Part shown: positions 55,045 to 64,000 of the stretch, piece after piece
How positions within the stretch are numbered: position 1 is the stretch's first letter
Layout: the number at the start of each line of letters is the position of its first letter
Assembly: GCA_027625915.1 (NCBI GenBank)
Contig: JANTQA010000012.1
Coordinates: 4,672,501 to 4,736,500, forward strand
DNA length: 64,000 nucleotides
DNA from: Anaeramoeba flamelloides
Taxonomy: Eukaryota; Metamonada; Anaeramoebidae
Reading direction: 5' to 3'
Notes under the pieces: model-generated
What the model was told of the DNA's origin: nothing
What the model saw: only the letters and a program-made list of their open reading frames with translations
Database searches by the model: none
Translations under genes and position numbers: made by a program

Positions 55045-55560
55045 GGGTATAGTTTTATTGAAGAAATAGAACACATTAAATAAGTTTAATTTATTATTCT
55101 TCTCAAAATAAAATTTCAATTTTGAGATAAATATCATTTTTTCTCGTTTTGAACTTTGTTTTTTTTTTGTATTTTGCTTTTAACTTTTTTTTTTTTTTTT
55201 TTTTAAATTAAATTTGTAATAAAAAAATATTTGAGTCTCAAAATTAACATTAATAAAAGTGAGTTTTTCTATGTTCCTTAAATTTCATATATTTACACAT
55301 AAAAAAATTTACTTTCAAAAATTTTAATTTGCTAAATAAATTGTGAATTTTGCCGGAGAAATTCCAATGAAAAGGTACCAAAAAAATTTTTTAACAATTT
55401 TTTTTTTTTTGAAATTTGATGTTTGTTCGAACTTTTCTTTTATGATTATCAACTCTAATATTAAGTTACTTATTTTTCATATTTCTAAACAATGTTAATT
55501 TGGTTGATTCTTAAAAATAAAGTGACTTTTCACTTGTGACTGGTCAACTTTGAGTGAAAT
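55045..55560 (+). repeat. Direct repeat of 46795-47340
   Basis: See the partner entry; same order and orientation. Confidence 0.8.
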
Positions 55561-56345
55561 GGAGTTTATTTTTCTTTTAACATTTTACAAAAAAAATAGA
55601 GTATTTTATAGTTACATTTCATGAAAAATCATCTTTTTTAGTGAGGTTTTATTGGTAAAATGAAACTTTCAAACTAAATATTATTGATACTGATTAAATA
55701 ATTACTTGTTCATTATATTTCAAAATAAATTCTTTAAATATTTCCCAAAAAATGAAAAAACTATGAAACACATTTTTTTGGAGAAAACAATGAATGACCA
55801 ATATCAATAAAAAAAATTTAATCTGTTATGTAATCAAACAATTTTTATAACACAAATATCGAACAAAGATTTTATATTATATTTGAAATTTTTTTGTAAT
55901 AAAAGAAGTTAGGAAAAATTTTTGAATACAAAAAGAAAAAAAATAATCAATAGCAATTGTTACTTCGGAAAAAATATCAGACAAAAGCGAGATTTGAAAC
56001 TTCTATATCATCTATTAATGCGATACTAAAATAAAAAAAAAAGTTAAATTAAATTCCATAATCTTGAGATAATTTTTAATAATTTTTGTATATTTAAATA
56101 GTTGTTTGACTATTGAGTTAAATAGGAATATTGTAAAATAAATTTTTGATTATTTTTTGGAAATCTCCTTGTAAAACTATTAATAGTTAAGAATTGAATT
56201 ATTTTAAATCTTAATAATACTTTGTTCCAACTTTTGAAAATCAATTATTTCTCATCACTACATACTTGTATGGATATCAAAACAATTACATTGTCAAAAT
56301 ATTTTTATAAATTTTGGGTGTGGGGTTTCTTTTTTTGTTTTATTA

Positions 56346-56540
56346 CAGTCATTTCCACTTTTAAGGCACAAACTTTCAACAAAATTTAATTCTCAAAAAA
56401 ATCTCAAATTAAGGCACAAAATTTGGCATTCTTTTTTTACAATTTATTTTACTAGAATCTGAATTTTGTGCCTTAATTTGAGGTTTTTATGGTGCCTTAT
56501 ATTTTCATTGAAGTTTGTGCCTTAAAAGTGGAACTGACTT
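56346..56540. mobile_element. Palindromic TA-flanked MITE, family 1, copy 6
   Basis: Begins CAGTCATTTCCACTTTTAAG and ends TAAAAGTGGAACTGACTT; TA at 56344-56345 and 56541-56542. Arms as in the other copies. Confidence 0.88.
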
Positions 56541-57489
56541 TATATTTTTTTTTTGTTTTTCTTGTAGTGAAAAATAATAAATTGGGGTATATATATATAT
56601 CACAGTTATGACGTTTTTTTGGTTTTATAGAACAGTTTTTACACTTGTGAACGAGGTGTAAAATTGTTTTGTCTGATATAAATATGTAATCAAAATATAA
56701 AAAAAATTGTAAAGTTAATTTAATTTGGAATTGGTAAAAAAGGTAAATTTTGCCCGGTTTTCTTCCACCAACTAATTAATTCTTTTAAAAAAAAATAATA
56801 ATTCTTTTTCTCAGTGTCTAAATAGTTTATCTTTCTCAAGAGTTTTAAATTAAAAAGCATACTTTGTATTGTTTTTGTGTTTTCAAAAAAGAAAATCAAA
56901 CTATTTACATGGTTTTAAACGGAAACTATCGCACTTAAATGGGAAAATGCTAATACCCATCTTTTTTCTATTCTTTCAAGATAATTACATCATAACTGTT
57001 TATGATTATTTTTTTTTTGTTTGTAAGTTTTTTTTTTTTACATTTTTTCACATATGGAAACAAAAAAAACAGGATTTCAAAAGAATTCTAGGACTTTTTC
57101 AAAAAAAAAAAAAAAAAAACAACCGATGAAACAAAAAAACATGTAAAAAAATCGGAAAAATGTGATTTATCGGCTTAACACAATTTTAAAACAAAAGATT
57201 GTAATCCATGTCATATATATATATTATTATTCTATATAGAATATAAATAGAAAATCAAATTCAAAATTTTTAACACAACAAAATTCAATTTTTGAAAAAA
57301 AAATCTTATTTACTCGATTCTAGAAGTAACACCAAATGGGAACCATTCACTAATTGAAATGTTAACACTTTTTATCAATTACAATACACACAAAATTAAA
57401 AATAGAAATTTATCAATACTAATAAATCATTGGTCAAAAATTTTGGAGGAACATTCAAGATAAAAAAATTCATTGGTAAATTTGCTTAA

Positions 57490-57720
57490 ATTCTATTAGG
57501 AATTATTGTTCGATCAAATGGTTATATACTACCAACTAATTTTATTTCAGTTCTTCTATTTTGTCCAACTCAACTTTAACATCATATCACTTGTTAAAAA
57601 AAATATTTTGAACAAAACAGGTTTTTTAATACAAAAAATAAAATCAAAACAAAAAATTAAAAAGATGAAAGAATGATTTTCATATTTTTTACAAATGAAA
57701 ATTATTTCCAATTTGAATGA
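57490..57720 (+). repeat. Diverged direct repeat of 45290-45500
   Basis: See the partner entry. Confidence 0.5.
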
Positions 57721-58208
57721 AATTGTATTATTGTTATTATTTTAACTGTTCTAACCATGTGTGAAATTTTGAATTTTAGTTTAGTAAAAAAACTGTAATT
57801 AACCAAAATTAGACAAAAATTGATTAAAAAAAATCACCTGATAACAAAAATAATCTTTTTAAATGCTAAATTATTTTCATAATTAAAATCTAAAAAAAAA
57901 AATATTCAAAATTAAAAAAATAACTTTTAAAGTATTTGAAATAAAAAAATTTATTTTATTTAAAATTATTTTTACAAAATCGCTTCATAAATTTAATATT
58001 TAAAAAAGAAATAGTTAAATACAGCTCTTTTAAAAAAGTGTGTACTGAAATTTTTATAAGTGTGACTTGAAATTTTCTAATTCAAACACTTGAAACAGTT
58101 CAGATCGCACTTTTCTAAAACTTTCCGCTCGCACTTTTCGAAAACAACTTTATTAGAAATCAAAGTTAATTCTATTTGTCATATTTTGTTCTTTTTGAAT
58201 AAAATAAA

Positions 58209-61200
58209 TTATTTCTTAATTTTTTTGTTTTTTGTTTTTGATATTTTATTTTTAATTTTTCGTGTGTGGTTATTATTATTATTCTTTTTAAAATTATTAT
58301 TATTTTGCTTATTATTATTATTATTATTATTATGGTTTAATGGTAATTTCTTTTTAATATTTTGTTTCCAATTATCAATAAATTTGACTAATAAATGTGA
58401 TAAAAATTGGTTTTGTTGAGTATTTTCAACCAAAATAAAAATTGCACTTTCGTTTGTGTCTTCCAAATGTACCATTAAGATCTTCTCATTTTGAGGATGT
58501 TGATAGATTTTCGGATTCTTATCAAAGGGAACCCTATAAGCAGTCTTGTCGCCAAATCCAAATTTAATTCCATTTTTTCGAATTTTCAAATATCCTGCCG
58601 TTATTGGGATTTGCCGGGTTACAATAAAATAAACTAAAAAGTTTGTACCGCCTTGTTTTAATTGGTTTTTAATTGTTCCCGGTGTATCTAAAACAAATTT
58701 ATTTTTACCCCAATCAAATAATTTTTGTTTCAAATGTTTTGAAGGGATTATTGGATGTGGTAATATTGTGAAATCCAAATTTTGAATTTTTATTGAGTCA
58801 ACAGGTGGATTGTATCCAATTTTCTTTTTAAATTTTTGATTTTTTTGAAATAAGGCAAATGTTAAGAAACATATTTCCATTTCTTTATTTGTGGGTAATG
58901 CTATTTGAATTATCTTTTGTTTTTTTTGTTTCCTTTGATTTTTGTTTTCCCCATTACCTCCCCCTTTCCTTCCCTCTTTCCCTTTCCCTTTCCCTTTCCC
59001 TTTCCCTTTCTCTTTCTCTTTCTCTTTCCCTTTCTCTTTCTCTTTCCCTTTACATTTATCTTTACTTTTCCTTTTCCCTTTATTTATAAAAAATGTTTTG
59101 GAATTTGGTTTATTTACAAAAAATTCGAGTTTTTGATTCCAATTGTTTTTAATTTCCAGGTTTAATTTTGGGATTTTAATTAACCAAAAGTTTTTTGTTA
59201 AAGATAATTGTGCATCATACATTTTCTTGGGGCACTTTATATTTATGGAAGAAATAATATTGTGGTTATCGGTGTGAATACAGTTGCTGTTATTTTTAAT
59301 ACATTTTGAATCGTGTATCCTAACTTTAATTTGAAATAAGGAACTGCCTAATTGTAAGATTTTTTCTGCAGAATTATAAGAAATTCCAATTTTGTTTTGA
59401 TAATAATTTAATATTTGTTTCATTTTAGAAAAGGTGAAATCAGAAATATTACAATTACCGAATTGTAAAAAGTGAGACATTATGAACAATTCATATTCAA
59501 CACATTCATTGATCATATTCTTTTTTTTGTATAACTTTGTAAATTTCACTATTTGTTTTCTTGTTATTGATTTATTAGATTTTTTTTTATTTTTTTTTGC
59601 AAAGATTCTAATTGGGGCTTTTTGATGAATTTTAATAATCTTTTCAAAATCATTTAAAGCGTTATTTTTATTCTTTTTTTTATTCTCACTGGCTTTAGTT
59701 TTTTTATTTTTGTTGTGATAAGTTTTATTTAGGCTTTTGTTATTTTTGTTGAATTTAGTTTTATTGTTGCTGTTGTCATCGTTTCCATTGTTCCTGACAC
59801 TGTTATTATTCTTATTCTTATCCTTTATTCTGAATGCAGAATCGGGGCCCTTTAATAAACGCTCATTATTAATACTAAGAGCTGTCCGGTCTCTTCTTTT
59901 TCTACCACTGGTAGATTCGCACCTTGTTTTTGTTTTAATTTCTTTGAGCCAATTATTTCCATTTTGTTGTTTTTTGATAATTTTATCTATTGCCTTTATT
60001 TCCCTTTTTTCGTATTTTGTTTCATCATCATCTTCTTTTGTTGTTTTGCACTGAAAATAACTATGATTTCTTTTATGTTTATGCTTTTTTCTAATTAGTC
60101 TAGGTTTTTTTTTTGTGGTTGGTGCTTGGTTTTGGTGAATGTCATCGTTTTTTGTTTTTTCTTTCTTTTTCTTTCTCGTTTTCGTTCTCGTTTTCTTTCT
60201 CGTCTTCTTTTTCTCGTCGGTTTTTTTCATTTTCCGTTGATTCCTAATTTTTTTTTTATTATTATTTTGAAGAGAAAATCTTTTTATTGTGTTTAGTCTC
60301 CATTTTTTTAATTCTAGTAATTTTTTTTTAGATCTTTTAATATTTTTCTCTACTTGGTTTAACATTTGTGCATCTAAAGTTCGTAAAAATTTATTTCCAG
60401 ATCTCGGTGGTTTTAATTCTCGATCAATTGTCAATAGTAATTCATTTTTTAATTCAATCTCTATTTTTCGTTTTATCATTTCAAATTCTTGTTTTTCAAC
60501 TTTTCTTTCTTCCCTTTCATATTCTTCCTTTTCTTTTAATTGCTTTTCTAATAATTCTAATTCTTTTAATTTAATGATATTTTCTTTCACTTTAATTAAA
60601 GCTTGCTCTTTGAATAAAATTCTTTTCCAATCTAATTCTTCTTTTTCTTTTCTTTTTCTTTCTTTTTGTTGTTTTTTTATTTGGATTTGTTCTTGCTTTT
60701 GTTCCTCTATTTTTGTTTCCATTGTTGACTGATTGGTTTTTTCTTTTTCATTTTGATCTTCTTTTTCTTTTTTGATCTTTATTTTCTTTTTTTTTTTCTT
60801 TTTCTTTTCTTTTTCCTTTTTTTCGTTTTCATTTTGATCTTCATTTTCTTTTTTATTCTCTTTTTCTTTTTCTTTTTCTTGTTCTTTTTTATTCCCTTTT
60901 TCTTTTTCTTTTTCTTGTTCTTTTTTTTTTTTATTTTCTTTTTCTTTTTCTTTTTCCTTTTCCTTTCCAATTACTTTTTTGATCATATTTTCATTTTCGT
61001 TTCCTTTTTCTAATTTTTGTTCGTTTTTTTGTTCACCTACTTGTTTTTTGGTTCCTTCTTTTTTTAATACTTGATCTTTTTTCTGTTTTCCAATAATTGA
61101 TTTCTTTTTAAGAAATGTATTTGGAAATTTTTCTTCCTTTGTTTTTTGTTGTTCATTCATTTTAACATTCATTTTTTTACTTAAAAGCCAATATTTATTC

Positions 61201-61784
61201 TGCACTTTGATCGAAATATGTGCCTTATTTTGAAAAAAATAATCGAGGCTTTTTTCTTCGATTATCAGAATGTTTTTGTTTTGCTGATACAATTGACGAA
61301 AATTTGAACAGTTTTCGGGTTTCCAAAGATAAAATTTCCGCGTTTCTTGTTCTGTTTGTTTTAAAGTGCCAAATGTTTCGTAACGGTTTTTTAAAAACAA
61401 TAACGACTTGAGTAGCAATTGGTGAAATTTTGAAAAGCCTTGCACCATTTCCGAAATGATGATTTTTTTTTGGAATTTGAATCCAATGGCCTCTAAAGTT
61501 GAAATGTACTCTTGTAAATTTTCGCTTTGTTGAATAAGTTCATTGGTGACACAACGCACCTTATTTTTTTGACAAGGAGAAATGATGTTTATCAGATTTA
61601 ATAAATTTAAACAACCTGTGTTAAACAGACATTTCAATGTCAGGCTCGGTAAACCAAGCAATTCTTTTGCCCACTGAACAATATCCACAACACCATCAAT
61701 ATTCAGGATTTCGGTTGTTTGTTGTACGCTAGACAATGAATTTGATCTTAAGTGCCTTGATGTGGTTGTTGTTCTTTTCTTCAT
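58209..61784 (-). CDS. Calponin-homology-domain protein with long Lys/Glu tracts (1191 aa)
   Basis: The frame opens with TTG at 61799; the first ATG is at 61784 (MKKRTTTTSRHLRSNSLSS), which I take as the start. Residues about 33-133 fit a CH domain: VQWAKELLGLPSL, then CLNLLNLINIISP, ENLQEYISTLEAIGF and a closing helix FHQLLLKSLLFLKNR. CH domains bind actin or, in some classes, microtubules or signalling partners. Residues about 235-345 are almost only Lys and Glu (KEKEKE), followed by a charged helical stretch to about 600, an Asn/Lys linker, a conserved-looking globular part (about 720-890), a (GK)n tract (about 900-935), and a C-terminal globular part near 1030-1130 (TAGYLKIRKNGIKFGFGDKT) that could be PH-like, before an Asn-rich end. 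I infer a cytoskeletal linker; the exact family is unknown. Single exon. Confidence 0.85.
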   Translation of the reverse strand: MKKRTTTTSRHLRSNSLSSVQQTTEILNIDGVVDIVQWAKELLGLPSLTLKCLFNTGCLNLLNLINIISPCQKNKVRCVTNELIQQSENLQEYISTLEAIGFKFQKKIIISEMVQGFSKFHQLLLKSLLFLKNRYETFGTLKQTEQETRKFYLWKPENCSNFRQLYQQNKNILIIEEKSLDYFFQNKAHISIKVQNKYWLLSKKMNVKMNEQQKTKEEKFPNTFLKKKSIIGKQKKDQVLKKEGTKKQVGEQKNEQKLEKGNENENMIKKVIGKEKEKEKEKENKKKKEQEKEKEKGNKKEQEKEKEKENKKENEDQNENEKKEKEKKKKKKKKIKIKKEKEDQNEKEKTNQSTMETKIEEQKQEQIQIKKQQKERKRKEKEELDWKRILFKEQALIKVKENIIKLKELELLEKQLKEKEEYEREERKVEKQEFEMIKRKIEIELKNELLLTIDRELKPPRSGNKFLRTLDAQMLNQVEKNIKRSKKKLLELKKWRLNTIKRFSLQNNNKKKIRNQRKMKKTDEKKKTRKKTRTKTRKKKKEKTKNDDIHQNQAPTTKKKPRLIRKKHKHKRNHSYFQCKTTKEDDDETKYEKREIKAIDKIIKKQQNGNNWLKEIKTKTRCESTSGRKRRDRTALSINNERLLKGPDSAFRIKDKNKNNNSVRNNGNDDNSNNKTKFNKNNKSLNKTYHNKNKKTKASENKKKNKNNALNDFEKIIKIHQKAPIRIFAKKNKKKSNKSITRKQIVKFTKLYKKKNMINECVEYELFIMSHFLQFGNCNISDFTFSKMKQILNYYQNKIGISYNSAEKILQLGSSLFQIKVRIHDSKCIKNNSNCIHTDNHNIISSINIKCPKKMYDAQLSLTKNFWLIKIPKLNLEIKNNWNQKLEFFVNKPNSKTFFINKGKRKSKDKCKGKEKEKGKEKEKEKGKGKGKGKGKEGRKGGGNGENKNQRKQKKQKIIQIALPTNKEMEICFLTFALFQKNQKFKKKIGYNPPVDSIKIQNLDFTILPHPIIPSKHLKQKLFDWGKNKFVLDTPGTIKNQLKQGGTNFLVYFIVTRQIPITAGYLKIRKNGIKFGFGDKTAYRVPFDKNPKIYQHPQNEKILMVHLEDTNESAIFILVENTQQNQFLSHLLVKFIDNWKQNIKKKLPLNHNNNNNNNKQNNNNFKKNNNNNHTRKIKNKISKTKNKKIKK
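58976..59065 (-). repeat. Hexanucleotide purine array coding Gly-Lys and Glu-Lys
   Basis: On the plus strand a CCCTTT/CTCTTT array, coding (GK) and (EK) on the minus strand within the CH gene. Strong strand asymmetry over about 90 bases. Confidence 0.9.
60740..61010 (-). repeat. Purine-only low-complexity tract coding Lys/Glu
   Basis: Nearly uninterrupted purines on the coding strand for about 270 bases inside the CH gene. All three frames stay open here, so antisense frames over it are shadows. Confidence 0.9.
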
Positions 61785-63768
61785 CACAAGCTGTGGCAAA
61801 AGATCGGTTAAGTGTTGTTTTTTGTTGTTTGTTTTTTGTTGGTGTTAGTTTGGAAATTCACAAGACGCGTACTCGATAAGGCAATAAAAAGAAATAAAAA
61901 GAAAATTTTATTTGTCAAAAGTTTGGTGTATAAAAAGAAAAAATAAAAAATGGAATTATTTTTAATTAATGAAGGTATAAATTTTTCTTATTCCTTTTAC
62001 TTTAGTGAAGAACAGTATTAAGTGATCTGAATTTAGAATTTTTTGAGTTTGTATTGGAATAATGTTTGTTCCATTTTTTTTGCAATTACTTTTCAACTTT
62101 TAAAGAATATTTTATAAAAGTTTTCCTAAATGTTAATTCACTGACTTTATTTCTGACCCCTTAAATTAACAAATGGTTTTACCATTTTGAGAACAATCTA
62201 TTTGTAATTTTTTTTGATCAGATCAGGTAAAATTAGTTTACTCTTAATTTTAAAAACTCTTTTAAGAAAACACAAAAATGAAAAATTAGCTAGAAAGAAG
62301 ATTTGTTTTGAAGTTACCAATTTTCTATCAAAAGAATTTAGACTTAATTTCTTTTTTTATTTTTTTGTTTCCAAACATCGGAATGAGGATATTAGTTTAG
62401 AAAAACATATTACTTATCTGAGCTGGAACTAATAGTAAATCGATATCTGATAAAACCACCATATACCAAAAGGAAAAAAACATCCAAAGTGATTGTAAAT
62501 TAATTTTCTGTCTTTTTAATTTTCCGATTTGTTTTTTTAAAAAGAATTTTCTTTTTCTTTTCTAATCATTCAAACACAAAAAAATTTTTTCATAGAATAC
62601 ATATTAAAATTACAAAGAAAGAACTCAAATGATATTAAAAATTTATGAAAGCTAATTTATATATATTAAAATCAAAATAAAAAGTCAATGTGTTCAATGT
62701 TTTGTCAAAGAGATAAACAAAAAAAAATACCCAACCTCGAATTTTTGAGTTAAGGGATTAGAGTTACCATAGATTTCTCTATAATCAAAGTTTGCTGTAA
62801 TCGGGTGAAATGGTAATAGTGAATTCGATCTCAAATAGCTCCAAAAAATCTCTTATAAATCTATGAGCATAAATAATTATTACTTTTTTTACTAATTATA
62901 ACATATAAAAATTTTCTTTTTAGAAATTTTTTTTTTAATTCATTTGACAAATCTTAAAATAGAAACCCAAAATAATAGTATACCAGTATTTAATAATTCA
63001 TATTTAAAACTTTTAAAAGTAACTTTTTTTTTAATTTTTTAATTTCAAAGATTAACTCAATAATATTCTAGATAAAGATCCAAAGAATGATTATTTTTGT
63101 TTCCTTTTTATAAAGCTAATTATAACATCAATATACTCCCAAGATTTTAGAAATAATTGGCCAAAATAATCTATAAATTAATTTTTTAAAGTTTTCAAAA
63201 AATTGAATTTTTTAGAAATTAATCTACTTTTGTCCACAAATTTAAAGGTTGAATTATCAATATCCAGACCCCAAATTTGGAAAATACCTTTCAAAAATTT
63301 ATCTCGAAATCTAGACTAATGAATAAAGAATTCTATTTTTTTAAAATATTAAATAATTGACTTTAAGATTATTTTGACGATTTATTTCTATAAAGAAACA
63401 CCATTTCAAAAATTCTAACTAATCTTAAAGCATAAATTGAAAAAAAAAAAAATCATTTAGTTTTCAAGAACCACACACAATTAAATCTGATTTATAATTC
63501 ACTTTTAAATATTTCTAAATATATAAAAATCTGATATAGTAAAAAATAAAAAAAATTAAACCAAAAACTAAAAAAAAAGTGATTTATAATTTCTGAAATG
63601 AGCTTTACTGATTTTTTATTATTGAAATTTCACTGAAAAAAAGTTAACAAGAATATTTTTAGCCAATTATTAAATCTATTTTGAAAATACCTTACATATT
63701 CTCAATTTTCTGAGTGACTATTTATCTTTTCAAACAACTTTTTTTTTCCACATGATCTTTTGCTAAAA

Positions 63769-63805
<37 letters not shown>

Positions 63806-64000
63806 AATTGAAAGATAAAAAGAAAAAAAAAAAACAAAAATTTGAAGAAAAACTAAAGAAAAATGAAAGTGAAAGTATCAAAAAGGATCAAAAACAAAAA
63901 TCAAAAACAAAATAAATAAAAAATTTGCAAAATTGGAAAAAATGATTCAGATCTAAAAATTTTGAAAATATTTTTTTGATAAGAATACATGACAAATGCC
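61785..64000. other. Upstream region of the CH gene and AT-rich DNA to window end
   Basis: The CH leader contains AACAACAAAAAAC-type sequence. A 72-codon frame at 62214-62432 (TTG start) ends in SKHRNEDISLEKHITYLSWN and may be an exon, but nothing joins it. A poly-A run of 32 lies at 63772-63803. Confidence 0.55.
63772..63803 (+). repeat. Poly-A run (32 nt)
   Basis: Uninterrupted A run followed by A-rich sequence to about 63920. There is no recognisable retroposed gene upstream of it. Confidence 0.9.

Larger units (their letters stand above)
53619..58208. other. Intergenic region
   Basis: No supported gene. Holds the 55045-55560 repeat, a 43-nt AT microsatellite, MITE copy 6 and the weak repeat at 57490. 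Two GCACTTTTC words at 58109 and 58131 form a short direct repeat just past the 3' end of the CH gene. Confidence 0.65.

Noticed and set aside
58859-61013. Several long plus-strand frames rich in Phe, Leu and Ser
   Set aside because: Shadows of purine-only coding sequence of the minus-strand CH gene.
62214-62432. 72-codon frame ending SKHRNEDISLEKHITYLSWN
   Set aside because: Starts with TTG, no ATG, no clear acceptor or partner exon; kept only as a note.
1-64000. CRISPR arrays, bacterial promoters, rRNA genes, LTR or LINE coding sequence
   Set aside because: No regularly spaced repeats, no rRNA signature words, and no reverse transcriptase, integrase, capsid or transposase motifs were seen in any of the longer frames.

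Overview
This is a eukaryotic nuclear window. It is very AT-rich, with long homopolymer and AT-microsatellite stretches between genes. Genes are sparse (nine CDS models that I can support to some degree, plus one tRNA in 64 kb), more GC-rich than their surroundings, and a few are interrupted by short GT-AG introns of 130 to 280 nt. Proteins carry long low-complexity tracts (KE, GK, ND and NIN repeats). Actin and Rho regulators (a DOCK-family GEF, a calponin-homology protein, a tropomyosin-like coiled coil) point to an amoeboid or flagellate protist. An anaerobic amoeba of the Anaeramoeba kind would fit, but that is a guess from style, not a proven assignment. TAA and TGA both act as stops, so the standard code is assumed.

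Layout. 1-3959: 3' part of a DOCK (Zizimin-like) GEF, + strand. 4040-4583: a small two-exon gene on the minus strand, convergent with DOCK. 5.1-6.2 kb: a tandem duplication. 6256-6916: a two-exon SMN (survival motor neuron) homologue, followed by a decayed minisatellite. 13029-13862: tropomyosin-like coiled-coil protein, minus strand. 20814-22142: two-exon farnesyl-diphosphate-synthase-like gene with altered catalytic motifs. 29024-31888: large coiled-coil protein. 38747-39832: Old Yellow Enzyme family protein, minus strand. 41154-41223: tRNA-Glu(UUC). 45688-46311: multi-pass membrane protein, minus strand. 52149-53142: two-exon secreted or lumenal TPR protein, minus strand. 58209-61784: CH-domain protein with huge KE tracts, minus strand. 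No operon-like grouping is seen; each gene stands alone in 2 to 7 kb of non-coding DNA.

The non-coding DNA is not featureless. It holds at least six copies of one palindromic ~195 bp element flanked by TA, a second 128 bp TA-flanked element with perfect 42 bp inverted ends, a 404 bp and a 433 bp foldback element, and a 536 bp foldback element flanked by TTAA. These look like non-autonomous DNA transposons (MITEs); no transposase gene lies in the window. There are also several direct duplications of intergenic DNA. In one of them (19.1-20.1 kb versus 41.9-43.3 kb) one copy is an empty site and the other carries two adjacent MITEs, which proves mobility.

The most interesting items are the FPPS-like protein whose second Asp-rich motif and nearby lysines are lost (pseudoenzyme or terpene-synthase-like), the Old Yellow Enzyme lacking two of its three usual active-site residues, the SMN homologue whose conserved YG box is completed only after splicing, and the MITE empty-site pair.
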